NCBI GenBank assembly: GCA_905235435.1
Contig: CAJOLD010000016.1
Span: 1 to 39,760 of the forward strand
Reading direction: 5' to 3'
From: an uncultured Lachnospiraceae bacterium
GTDB lineage: Bacteria > Bacillota > Clostridia > Lachnospirales > Lachnospiraceae
DNA: 39,760 bases
The position numbers and the translations under genes are program-made. Each line of letters opens with the position of its first letter. Positions within the stretch are counted from its first letter, which is position 1. This document shows, one piece after another, positions 1 to 7,235 of the stretch. Below the pieces are notes generated by a model. It had not been told where the DNA came from, searched no databases, and saw nothing but the letters and a program-made list of their open reading frames with translations.

Positions 1-2
1 CC

Positions 3-226
3 AACTTCGGCACCGTGAAGCGGGTCGTGGAGAACACCGACCTGTTCGTGGAGATCGGTGGCGGCATACGGGACATGTCCGTCATCGAAAAGTACCTGGC
101 CGCGGGCGTCAGGCGGGTCATACTGGGCACGGCGGCGATCGCCGACGAGGCCTTCACCCGTGAAGCCATCCAGCGCTTCGGCGAGGGCATCGCCCTTGGC
201 GCGGATGTAAAGAACGGCAGGATCGT
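3..226 (+). CDS. hisA: HisA fragment, truncated at both ends
   Basis: This is an internal piece of the histidine-pathway isomerase HisA (ProFAR isomerase), a TIM barrel that converts ProFAR to PRFAR. The frame is open from the first bases of the window. It carries the typical segments VEIGGGIRDM, GVRRVILGTAA and a GADVKNGRI strand. From about base 226 the reading no longer resembles HisA: the frame continues RPSAILTWICPKL to a stop at 269. The usual C-terminal half (second phosphate-binding region and catalytic Asp) is missing. The sequence after the break belongs to queT on the opposite strand. The start lies outside the window. The identification is firm for this short piece; whether the break is biological or an assembly join cannot be decided here. 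Confidence 0.8.
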
Positions 227-352
227 AAGGCCTTCGGCGATCCTCACCTGGATCTGTCCGAAGCTGTAGGCGGCAAATAATACCGTCAGAATGACATAGA
301 TGGCCGCGATCATCGCTGCCTGGGCAATAAAGGTTACTTTTCTGTCTCTCAT
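203..352 (-). CDS. queT: QueT-type queuosine-precursor ECF transporter, N-terminal part only
   Basis: Reading the minus strand from the ATG at 352, preceded by TAAAGGAGAC, gives MRDRKVTFIAQAAMIAAIYV, then a hydrophobic stretch and VRIAEGLTILPFFT. This matches the start of QueT (DUF988), the membrane S component of an ECF transporter for a queuosine precursor. QueT proteins normally continue with a PAAIPGLF-like segment and several more helices. Here the resemblance stops at residue 49, near base 206, where the sequence becomes the antisense of hisA. The gene has its own promoter and a candidate preQ1 leader, which fits the assignment. The rest of the gene is absent. Confidence 0.65.
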
Positions 353-407
353 ATTCTGTTGTCTCCTTTAGTATTTTTTTAACGAGTGGAAGGTCTCGAA
401 CACTCGA
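353..407 (-). promoter_or_regulatory. Candidate preQ1-I riboswitch upstream of queT
   Basis: On the minus strand a 6-bp stem CGAGTG/CACTCG (406-401 with 388-383) encloses a 12-base loop TTCGAGACCTTC, followed by TTAAAAAAATACTAAAGG. From memory, the Bacillus queC aptamer has a 12-base loop starting UUC and ending C, then an A-rich tail ending ACUAAGG. Loop length, the initial UUC, the final C (preQ1-pairing position) and the A-rich tail leading into the Shine-Dalgarno all agree. The pseudoknot helix is weak here (GA-C/AG-CU type pairing, one mismatch), and the tail is about 3 bases longer. The queT context supports it. Confidence 0.5.
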
Positions 408-426
408 CTGCGTGACAGCAAGACGC

Positions 427-455
427 AGTATATCATATCCCGGGACCGCCCGCAA
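427..455 (-). promoter_or_regulatory. Predicted sigma-A promoter of queT
   Basis: The minus strand shows TTGCGG (455-450), 17 bases, then TATACT (432-427). The predicted transcript would start near 419 and run straight into the candidate preQ1 aptamer. The -35 overlaps the ribosome site of lctP on the other strand. Confidence 0.5.
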
Positions 456-467
456 GGAGGAAGTTTT

Positions 468-2168
468 ATGTTTTACGCGCTGATAGCAGCGATACCCATT
501 ATCCTGACTGTCGTCCTGATGGTCTTTTTCTCGCAGCCTGCGAAGAGAGCGATGCCTCTTGCCTGGCTCCTGACTGCCCTGATCGCCTGTTTTGTCTGGG
601 GCATGGAGACCAGGGAGATCGGCGCACGGTCTGTCGCGGGATGCCTGGGCGCCTTTGAGACGATCTGCATCATCTTCGGGGCGATCCTTCTGATGAATAT
701 TCTGCGCCAGTCCGGCGCCATGGCGACGATCAACCGGATCTTCGCGCATGTGACGAGGGACGCGCGCATACAGACCGTGATCGTCGGCTATGTCTTCGCG
801 GGCTTTATCGAGGGCGTGGCGGGCTTCGGATCGCCGGCGGCCCTTGCGGCCCCCATCCTGATCAGCCTCGGTTTTCCGCCGCTCGCGGCGGCTTCCGTCT
901 GCCTCATCTACAATTCGACGCCTGTCTGCCCGGGACCGGTCGGCGTGCCGACCCTGACCTGCGCGGCGATGGTGAAGGAGGCGGTGACGGGCCTCGGCGG
1001 CGACGCGGATAAGTTTACGCACCTTCTGACTGTCTGGACCTGCATTCCGCACATGGTCGGCGGCATCGTGATCATCTTTGTCGGCGTCGCGGTCCTCTGC
1101 AAGGTGTTCGGAAAAAATCACTCCTTCCGGGACGCGCTCCCCGCGCTTCCCTTCTGTCTGTTTACGGGCCTGTTTCTGGGGACCATCTATATCCTCACCG
1201 CCATTTTTGCCGGTCCGGAGCTTGTGACGATGACGGCCTTCCTCGGGACGCTGCCGGTGGTCATTTTCGCGGCGCGCAAAGGCTTCCTGATGCCGAAAGA
1301 GGTGTGGACCTTCGAAGGAAGTGAAGAAAAAATAAGCCCCGCTGTCAGCGGGGACGGGGAGGAGAGGCGCCAGAGCCTTCTGATGAGCCTGCTTCCTTAT
1401 GTTGTGATCTGCCTGATCCTTTTCGCTACAAGGCTCAACCTTTTCGGCCTCAAGGACACACTGAACGCGGACCCGTTCATCCTGCACATAGGCAATATCT
1501 TCGGCTATGAGGATATCAGCTGGAATTTCAAGTTCCTGTACAATCCGGGGATCATGCCCTTTATCGCTGTCGCGCTGGTGACGATCTTCCTGCACAGGAT
1601 GAGCGCGAAGCAGGCGAAGCAGGCGCTGAAGGATTCGCTGCGCCAGGTATCCGGCGCGGCCGTCGCGCTGCTCTTCGGCGTTGCCATGATCAATATCTAC
1701 CGCTACACCTCCAGCGAGGCGGTCGGCAGGCTGTTCGATCCCGGCACCGCATCCTATACCTACGCCAACAGCAGCATGCTTTACGCCATGGCCCAGGCGG
1801 TCGCCCGTCTGTTCTCCGGCGTCTATGTGCTGTTCGCGCCGCTGATCGGCGTTCTCGGAGCCTTCATGTCCGGCTCCTGCACGGTATCCAACACCCTGTT
1901 CGCCGGCCTGCAGTTTGAGGTGGCAACGGTGCTGACGCTCCCGCAGGTGCTCATCCTGGCGCTCCAGAACATGGGCGGCGCCATCGGAAACATGATCTGC
2001 ATCAACAACATTGTCGCCGTATGCGCCACAGCGGGAACAAACGGGAAGGAAGGGAAACTCATCCGCACCAACATCCTTCCCTGCCTGCTCTACGCGCTGA
2101 TCGTGGGCGTGATCATGGCCATTCTGATCGCGGCGGGCTTAAATCCCATGCCGGAGCTTCTGGGGTGA
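468..2168 (+). CDS. lctP: L-lactate permease family transporter (LctP/LldP)
   Basis: A 566-residue polytopic membrane protein of the lactate permease family, which imports lactate or glycolate with protons. It is very hydrophobic throughout with more than ten predicted helices. The family signature region is visible as FIEGVAGFGSPAALAAPILI (about residues 113-132), followed by NSTPVCPGPVGVPT. Length matches the family (about 530-580). The start is set by AAGGAGG seven bases before the ATG. A polar, glutamate-rich linker around residues 283-303 lies in a loop and contains an unusual DNA hairpin (see separate entry). No lactate dehydrogenase or lutABC gene lies next to it, so the substrate within the family is not fixed by context. 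Confidence 0.85.
   Translation: MFYALIAAIPIILTVVLMVFFSQPAKRAMPLAWLLTALIACFVWGMETREIGARSVAGCLGAFETICIIFGAILLMNILRQSGAMATINRIFAHVTRDARIQTVIVGYVFAGFIEGVAGFGSPAALAAPILISLGFPPLAAASVCLIYNSTPVCPGPVGVPTLTCAAMVKEAVTGLGGDADKFTHLLTVWTCIPHMVGGIVIIFVGVAVLCKVFGKNHSFRDALPALPFCLFTGLFLGTIYILTAIFAGPELVTMTAFLGTLPVVIFAARKGFLMPKEVWTFEGSEEKISPAVSGDGEERRQSLLMSLLPYVVICLILFATRLNLFGLKDTLNADPFILHIGNIFGYEDISWNFKFLYNPGIMPFIAVALVTIFLHRMSAKQAKQALKDSLRQVSGAAVALLFGVAMINIYRYTSSEAVGRLFDPGTASYTYANSSMLYAMAQAVARLFSGVYVLFAPLIGVLGAFMSGSCTVSNTLFAGLQFEVATVLTLPQVLILALQNMGGAIGNMICINNIVAVCATAGTNGKEGKLIRTNILPCLLYALIVGVIMAILIAAGLNPMPELLG
1337..1353. other. Perfect GC hairpin inside lctP
   Basis: CCCCGCT-GTC-AGCGGGG forms a 7-bp stem with a 3-base loop within the coding sequence. 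On the plus strand it is preceded by an A-rich run, so on the minus strand it reads as a stem followed by CTTATTTTTTC, like a rho-independent terminator for antisense transcription. It may be chance. Confidence 0.4.
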
Positions 2169-2191
2169 CCGCCAGGGCGATCTTGAATGAA

Positions 2192-2581
2192 TTACTTCTG
2201 GATGATCTCGATCTCGACTCCGTTCGGATCTTTGATGAGCATGGTGCTGCAGCCGAGCGCTTCCACCCGTCCGGGCTCTTTCGTGACCGGGACGCCGGCG
2301 GCGCGGCAGGCGGCTGCGACGCCTTCGATATCATCCGTCTCGACACAGAAATGTCTGTAAATGCCGAGGTCCGTCTCTTTGGGACGGGCCTCTTTTTCTG
2401 CCGTGAGATAGCAGATCAGCTCAAGCCGGGTCTCCGGAGTCAGCGTAAAATAGGTGAGCGTGTGGTCTCCCATGTGGATAAAGCCCGCTTCCGGCAGTCC
2501 GAGGACGCCGCCGTAGAAGGCCCGTGACGCTTCGAGGTCTTTGACATTGACAGTGATGTGGTTGACAGCGAGGATCTTCAT
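2192..2581 (-). CDS. VOC/glyoxalase-fold protein
   Basis: A 129-residue vicinal-oxygen-chelate (glyoxalase I/bleomycin resistance) fold protein. It starts MKILAVNHITVNVKDLEASR, the typical first beta strand with a metal-ligand-like His, and ends with DPNGVEIEIIQK, the typical last strand with a Glu metal ligand. Two beta-alpha-beta-beta-beta modules are present (about 1-60 and 70-129). The substrate cannot be told: such proteins include lactoylglutathione lyases, dioxygenases and resistance proteins. It follows the 138-residue gene on the same strand with a 21-base gap, so the two are probably co-transcribed. AAGGAGA precedes the start. Confidence 0.8.
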   Translation of the reverse strand: MKILAVNHITVNVKDLEASRAFYGGVLGLPEAGFIHMGDHTLTYFTLTPETRLELICYLTAEKEARPKETDLGIYRHFCVETDDIEGVAAACRAAGVPVTKEPGRVEALGCSTMLIKDPNGVEIEIIQK

Positions 2582-2602
2582 GGCCCTTCTCCTTTCTGTG
2601 CT

Positions 2603-3019
2603 TCAGAACGGGATCATCCCGATCAGGGAGCGGATGTTCTCGGCGGAAGGCAGGTCGTCCATGGTCTGCGCGTCATTTTCGCAGACGGCGATGGCGATCA
2701 GCGCCTTCTTTTTTTCGTCGGGGAGAGCATTCCCGGAGCGGCGGTCGTACCACGCCCGGATCGCGCCGTTGCGGTAGGCGGTCTTTGCCTCCGGGTGTTC
2801 CTCCGCCGAATCAAGCATGGCTTCGCGCAGATTGAGCAGATGGAAGTGTTCGTCCCGAACGCTTTTCTGGCGCGGGAAGAGGGCCTTCAGGATGCCAAGC
2901 TCCCACTCCTTCTGCCCGGCGGGATCGATGGGGTAGACCTTCGCCTCAAATGCTTCCTGCTTTTTCCGCCTCTGCTCGGGGGATTCAAATCTGAACCAGG
3001 ATTCAATGCCTAATCTCAT
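2603..3019 (-). CDS. Unrecognised 138-residue protein
   Basis: I do not recognise a family. The predicted protein is soluble, charged and probably mostly helical, with no signal peptide or membrane segment. The N-terminal third (about 14-45) is rich in Lys, Arg, Glu and Gln. The middle has an HFHLLNLREAML segment and the C-terminal third ends in a short hydrophobic MIPF tail. GGAG seven bases before the ATG fixes the start. A good promoter (TTGACA, 17 bases, TACAAT) lies upstream, and a VOC gene follows in the same direction. Composition resembles neighbouring genes, so there is no sign of recent transfer. Confidence 0.7.
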   Translation of the reverse strand: MRLGIESWFRFESPEQRRKKQEAFEAKVYPIDPAGQKEWELGILKALFPRQKSVRDEHFHLLNLREAMLDSAEEHPEAKTAYRNGAIRAWYDRRSGNALPDEKKKALIAIAVCENDAQTMDDLPSAENIRSLIGMIPF

Positions 3020-3058
3020 ATGTCATCTCCATTCCGACGATCCTCAAGAATCAGTCAA

Positions 3059-3087
3059 ATTGTATAATGAATGATTCGGCGTGTCAA
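3059..3087 (-). promoter_or_regulatory. Predicted promoter of the 138-residue gene and VOC gene
   Basis: Minus strand TTGACA (3087-3082), 17 bases, TACAAT (3064-3059). It lies about 40 bases upstream of the start codon at 3019. Confidence 0.6.
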
Positions 3088-3180
3088 GGCGGCCGTCCGC
3101 CGCCTGCCGGCGGGGAGAAGTCTCTTCCGCGCGCGGCGCATGCATGATATTTTCGGAAAAACAGAGCGATTTTTGGTGAA

Positions 3181-3210
3181 TTGACAATCACGGCGGCAGG
3201 GATATAAAAT
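3181..3210 (+). promoter_or_regulatory. Predicted promoter of the FGGY kinase gene
   Basis: TTGACA at 3181-3186, 16 bases, TATAAA at 3203-3208 (or 18 bases and TAAAAT at 3205-3210). It leaves a leader of about 80 bases before the ATG at 3295. Confidence 0.6.
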
Positions 3211-3294
3211 TAAATGCAGAGAGAGACGGAGAGCGGAACAGAGATCGTGTCTGGCAAGACAAAAAGACAAATTACATCTTAACGGGAGGTGCGT

Positions 3295-4797
3295 ATGGGT
3301 AATTATCTTGCAGCGCTGGATCTGGGAACACAGAGTGTAAAGACTGTCGTCATGGACGCGCAGGGCCGCCTTCTGGCGGTCAGCCATGAGGGCTACGGAC
3401 TGAATACACCGAAGATCGGTTTTGCGGAGCAGGACCCGGAGGAGTGGTGGCGCGCGGGCGCAAAGACCATCCGCGAGGCCGTATCGAAGGCCGGGATCGC
3501 CCCGGAGGAGATCGCGGGCTTCGGTTTTTCGGGGCAGATGCACGGCATGGTGGCCCTCGATGAGCAGGGCAGGCCGGTCTGTCCGGCGATCATCTGGATG
3601 GATCAGCGCTCCGCGGCGGAGGCGGAGGAGATCCGAGCCGCGGCCGGAGATCTGCTTGAGACCAAACTGCTGAACCGCCCGGTACCGGGCATGATGATCA
3701 GCTCGCTGCTGTGGCTTAAGAAGAATCAGCCCGCGGTCTATGACAGGATCCATACGGTGATGCTGCCCAAGGACTATATCCGCTTCCGCATGACCGGCGA
3801 GATCGGCACCGATCTTGCGGACGGGAGCGCGACCGGCGCGTTTTCCGTGGCGGAGCAGAGATGGTGCACGGAGCTTTTAGAGAGGATCGGCATCCGCACG
3901 GAACTCTTTCCGCCGGCGCGGGAGTGCACGCAGATCGCAGGCACCGTCTCCGCAAAGGGCGCGGAGGAGACCGGGCTTGCAAAGGGGACGAAGGTCGTCT
4001 TCGGATCCGGCGATGCCGCCGCGCAGCTTGTCGGAAACGCGGTCGTAAAAGAGGGGATCATCTCCTGCAATATCGGCACGGCCTCGCAGATCGCCGCCGC
4101 GGTGACGGTTCCCCATTTTGACGCGCAGATGCGCGTGCAGACCTTCTGTCACGCGGTCCCCGGAAGATGGCTCTTCCAGGGGGGCACCCTGAACGGAGGC
4201 AGCACACTGAGCTGGCTGAGGAACCGCGTTCTGCGGGACAGCCGCCCGTTCGCGGATCTGGATATGGAGGCTTCGCAGGTCCCCGCAGGCTCGGAGGGGC
4301 TCATCTTTATCCCCTATCTGGCCGGGGAGCGGACTCCCTACATGGATCCGAAGGCAAAGGGCGTTTATTTCGGCCTTTCGATGAAACATGAGCAGGGGCA
4401 TATGATCCGCGCGACGATGGAGGGCGTCATCTACAATCTCCGCGAGTGCCTGCGGATCATGGATGAGAACGGCGTGCCGAAGGAAAAGATCATTTCCTCC
4501 GGCGGTGCGGCAAAGGGAAAGATCTGGAAGCAGATCCAGGCCGACGTCCTCGAGATGCCCGTCTACACCACCGCCACCGAGGAGGAGGCGTGCCAGGGCG
4601 CGGCCATTCAGGCGGCAGTCGGCGCAGGGATCTACGGGAGCATCGATGAAGCCTGCGATGCCATCGTACGGCTGGACCCGGTCCCGACGGAGCCGATCGC
4701 GGAGAATATCCCCGTATACCGGGAGATGCAGGCGCTCTTCCGGGAGGTCTACCTGGCGGGAACACCGATCTTTCAGAAGCTTCCGGGACAGGATTAA
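3295..4797 (+). CDS. xylB: FGGY-family carbohydrate kinase, xylulokinase-like
   Basis: A 500-residue ATP-dependent sugar kinase of the FGGY family, closest in appearance to xylulokinase; it phosphorylates the terminal hydroxyl of a ketose or polyol. The N-terminal domain opens with ALDLGTQSVKTVVMD (phosphate 1 region) and has GFGFSGQMHGMVALD and IIWMDQRS. The second domain has GSGDAAAQLVGN with the likely catalytic base Asp240, then NIGTASQIA, and ends with SSGGAAKGKIWKQIQADV. Length is normal. ATG at 3295, six bases after GGGAGG, is preferred; the in-frame GTG at 3289 overlaps that ribosome site. The gene has its own promoter and terminator, just upstream of the ABC importer, so it probably acts on the imported sugar. 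Xylulose is only one possible substrate. Confidence 0.8.
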   Translation: MGNYLAALDLGTQSVKTVVMDAQGRLLAVSHEGYGLNTPKIGFAEQDPEEWWRAGAKTIREAVSKAGIAPEEIAGFGFSGQMHGMVALDEQGRPVCPAIIWMDQRSAAEAEEIRAAAGDLLETKLLNRPVPGMMISSLLWLKKNQPAVYDRIHTVMLPKDYIRFRMTGEIGTDLADGSATGAFSVAEQRWCTELLERIGIRTELFPPARECTQIAGTVSAKGAEETGLAKGTKVVFGSGDAAAQLVGNAVVKEGIISCNIGTASQIAAAVTVPHFDAQMRVQTFCHAVPGRWLFQGGTLNGGSTLSWLRNRVLRDSRPFADLDMEASQVPAGSEGLIFIPYLAGERTPYMDPKAKGVYFGLSMKHEQGHMIRATMEGVIYNLRECLRIMDENGVPKEKIISSGGAAKGKIWKQIQADVLEMPVYTTATEEEACQGAAIQAAVGAGIYGSIDEACDAIVRLDPVPTEPIAENIPVYREMQALFREVYLAGTPIFQKLPGQD

Positions 4798-4810
4798 ATA
4801 AGCAGACCAG

Positions 4811-4839
4811 GGCCATGCCTTCACGGCATGGCCTTTTTT
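4811..4839 (+). terminator. Rho-independent terminator after the FGGY kinase
   Basis: GGCCATGCC (4811-4819) pairs with GGCATGGCC (4825-4833) around a 5-base loop and is followed by six T. It separates the kinase transcript from the ABC operon. Confidence 0.9.
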
Positions 4840-4897
4840 ATGTTCATTTGCGATTTTTTACGTTTATTTAACATCGAAACAAATTTAAGTACATAAA

Positions 4898-4952
4898 ATT
4901 GCAAATAGCCCTTGCAGGCATTGTCTAAATGTACTATAATTGTCATTGCAAA
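4898..4952 (+). promoter_or_regulatory. Promoter of the sugar ABC operon, flanked by ATTGCAAA repeats
   Basis: TTGCAG at 4912-4917, 17 bases, perfect TATAAT at 4935-4940. Two identical ATTGCAAA octamers lie at 4898-4905 and 4945-4952, 47 bases apart, one just upstream of the -35 and one at the expected transcription start. They are plausible operator half-sites for a local regulator such as the DeoR protein, but this is inference. Confidence 0.6.
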
Positions 4953-5007
4953 GGACATATAAACAATAAAATGTCACAAAACAACTATCATCTAAAGGAG
5001 GAGCAAC

Positions 5008-6072
5008 ATGAAGAAATCACTTGTGGCACTTCTGGCTGCCGGCGCTCTGGCAGTCTCGGCATTCTCTATGGCAGCTTTCGCAGAGGCGGAGCTTCCGGAG
5101 GATATCGGCGAGTATCATCTCGGTATCTGCGTTCTTTCTCTGGACAATGAGTACTGGGCACAGGAAGCAGCGGCCGCTCAGCTTGCAGCTGAGGCTTACG
5201 GCGTTGAGTCCGAGATCCTTACCTGCAACTCTGACCCCAACGTACAGCTGCAGGGCATGAAGGATTTCATCGCGCAGTACGGCGACAAGGCATGCTTCGT
5301 TGTTGACCCGGCTACCACAGCCAACACCGCCAGCATCGCAGAGCTCTGCGAAGAGTCCGGCAACTATGTGACCATCCTTGCTCACAGGGCTGAAGGCCTG
5401 TTCCCGAAGGATTATCCGCATTTCGTCGTTTCCCTGATGCTGGATGACCTTGCAAACGGCGCTAAGACGGCAGGCGCTCTGTTCGAAGCGATCGGCGGCG
5501 AAGGCCAGGTCGTTGAGATCACCGGCCTCCTTGGCGATGACTCCGCTACGAACCGTCATGCTGCTTTCGAAGCTGCTCTGGCCGACTATCCGGACATCGA
5601 AGTCGTTGACAGCCAGACCGCTTCCTGGGATCAGTCCCAGGCTATGACCCTGACCGAGAACTGGCTGGTACAGTATCCGGATCTGAAAGCGATCTTCACC
5701 TCCGGTGACGCAATGGCTCTCGGCGCGATCGAGGCAATGGCCAACTACGGCGTTTCTCTTCCGATCGTTGGCTGCGACGGCACCAAGGCTGCTCTGGAAG
5801 CCATCCAGAACGGAACCCTGACCGCTACCATCCTGAATGACGCATACAACATCGCCGGCTACGGCGCTGCTTACGCGATCCAGGCTGCCTGCGGCATGCT
5901 TGACCCGACCTCCATCCCGGATGATGAGAGACTGATCTTCGCCGGCACCCAGCTGGTTACCGCTGACAACGTAGATGAGATCTACGAAGGCTGGATCGTA
6001 AACGGCAACCCGGGTTACGACTACTTCGATCTTGACTTCACGGTCGATCATTATCAGGATCCGTCCAAATAA
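5008..6072 (+). CDS. Sugar ABC transporter substrate-binding protein (RbsB type)
   Basis: A 354-residue periplasmic-binding-protein-like sugar receptor of the ribose/galactose type (Peripla_BP_4). The N-terminus is a clear signal peptide: KK, a hydrophobic core, then AAFA before EAELPE. There is no lipobox cysteine, unlike most such proteins of Gram-positive cells. The mature protein shows the two-lobe pattern: LGICVLSLDNEYWAQ opening, MKDFIAQYG..VVDP, GQVVEITG, AIFTSGDAMALGAIEA and PIVGCDGTKAALEAI. AAGGAGG lies seven bases before the ATG. It is first in an operon with permease, ATPase and second permease. The ligand cannot be read from the sequence; the neighbouring kinase suggests a pentose, ketose or polyol. 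Confidence 0.9.
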   Translation: MKKSLVALLAAGALAVSAFSMAAFAEAELPEDIGEYHLGICVLSLDNEYWAQEAAAAQLAAEAYGVESEILTCNSDPNVQLQGMKDFIAQYGDKACFVVDPATTANTASIAELCEESGNYVTILAHRAEGLFPKDYPHFVVSLMLDDLANGAKTAGALFEAIGGEGQVVEITGLLGDDSATNRHAAFEAALADYPDIEVVDSQTASWDQSQAMTLTENWLVQYPDLKAIFTSGDAMALGAIEAMANYGVSLPIVGCDGTKAALEAIQNGTLTATILNDAYNIAGYGAAYAIQAACGMLDPTSIPDDERLIFAGTQLVTADNVDEIYEGWIVNGNPGYDYFDLDFTVDHYQDPSK

Positions 6073-6129
6073 TCCGGATCAAAAAGAATAATGTAAAAGG
6101 ACCTGTCTGTACCAGATAACGGTCCACGG

Positions 6130-6159
6130 ATGTGGGCTTGCCTTTGGGCAAGCCCACAT
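6130..6159 (+). other. Strong hairpin between binding-protein and permease genes
   Basis: A perfect 13-bp stem (6130-6142 with 6147-6159, loop TTTG) sits in the 123-base gap, without a real T-run after it. Such structures typically protect the 3' end of the abundant binding-protein mRNA or cause partial termination, lowering expression of the membrane parts. Confidence 0.75.
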
Positions 6160-6195
6160 TTAAGATACGAACTACTGTTTATGCGAGGACTGAAT

Positions 6196-7221
6196 ATGAA
6201 TAATAAATGGGAAGCGTCCATGGCCTCACTGTCTGTCGGCGAACAGTTCGCCGAAAAAGTGAAAGACAATGCGAGGAAGGACCGAATCAGGAGACTGATG
6301 CCGATCATTCTTCTGGTCGTGATGACAGCGATCGGAGCGATCACCCAGAAGAATTTCTTCAGCGCAAGAAATCTCGTTAATATTCTGTACCAGATGTCGA
6401 TCCCGCTTGTGATATCGGTCAGCCTGATGTTTGTCCTTCTGCTTGGCAGCATCGATCTTTCCATCGAGGGCGTCATGGGCTTTGCCGGTTCCTTCACGGC
6501 GTTTCTTGTGCAGAACCGTACGAATAATAATAATTTTGGTATTTTCGGTATTATCCTTGTCCTTTTGATCTGTACCTGCGTGGGTGCCATCACCGGCTTT
6601 ATCCATACAAAGGGAAGGATCGCTTCTTTCATCACTACGTATGCGGTGGGCCAGATCATGACCGGCGTTGCCGTCCTGGTCTACAATTCCACCCCGATCG
6701 CCGTTACGGAGCCCGCGTTCGTTACGATCTCCCAGAGCCGCCTGTTTGGCATCCCGTACCTTACCCTGATCGCTTTTGCGATCTTTGCGGTCGGCGCGAT
6801 CATTTTGAATTTTACGGCGTTCGGACGCGCTGTTTATGCCATCGGTGACAATGAGACCGCGGCTGCCTCGACGGGAATCAATGTACAGAGGACCAAGATC
6901 AAGGTATTTGCCCTCTCTGCGTTAATGGCAGGCTCCGCCGGCGTCCTGATGTGCATCCGCCTGAAGCTGGGCCAGTCCAGCATCGGCCTGAACCAGATGT
7001 TCCCTGTTGTGACGGCGATCGTCCTCGGCGGCGGTTCTCTGTACGGCGGCAAGGGCGGCGCGCTCTGCTCGTTCGTCGGCGTCCTGGTCTACACAGAGCT
7101 TACGAACTGGCTGACGCTGATGGGCGTTGATACGTACCTCCGCGGCGTTATTCAGGGTATTATCATCATCGTTGCGGTCACGCTTACCATCGAGCGCACC
7201 CGCAAGACGATTTCCAAGTAA
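6196..7221 (+). CDS. Sugar ABC transporter permease 1 (RbsC type)
   Basis: A 341-residue inner-membrane permease of the ribose/xylose class (BPD_transp_2), forming part of the channel for sugar import. A roughly 30-residue polar cytoplasmic N-terminus precedes about eight to ten helices. Typical segments are LGSIDLSIEGVMGFAG, TYAVGQIMTGVAVLVYN, GRAVYAIGDNETAA and VTAIVLGGGSLYGGKGG, the last being the family signature near the C-terminus. ATG at 6196 is chosen because GAGGA lies six bases upstream; earlier in-frame ATGs lie in the intergenic hairpin or lack a ribosome site. It differs clearly from permease 2, so the transporter is probably a heterodimer in the membrane. Confidence 0.9.
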   Translation: MNNKWEASMASLSVGEQFAEKVKDNARKDRIRRLMPIILLVVMTAIGAITQKNFFSARNLVNILYQMSIPLVISVSLMFVLLLGSIDLSIEGVMGFAGSFTAFLVQNRTNNNNFGIFGIILVLLICTCVGAITGFIHTKGRIASFITTYAVGQIMTGVAVLVYNSTPIAVTEPAFVTISQSRLFGIPYLTLIAFAIFAVGAIILNFTAFGRAVYAIGDNETAAASTGINVQRTKIKVFALSALMAGSAGVLMCIRLKLGQSSIGLNQMFPVVTAIVLGGGSLYGGKGGALCSFVGVLVYTELTNWLTLMGVDTYLRGVIQGIIIIVAVTLTIERTRKTISK

Positions 7222-7235
7222 GACGGGAGGAGAAT

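Noticed and set aside
5017..6051. 344-codon open frame antisense to the sugar-binding protein gene
   Set aside because: It is the mirror of a clear family gene in GC-rich DNA, has no ribosome site and no recognisable domain.
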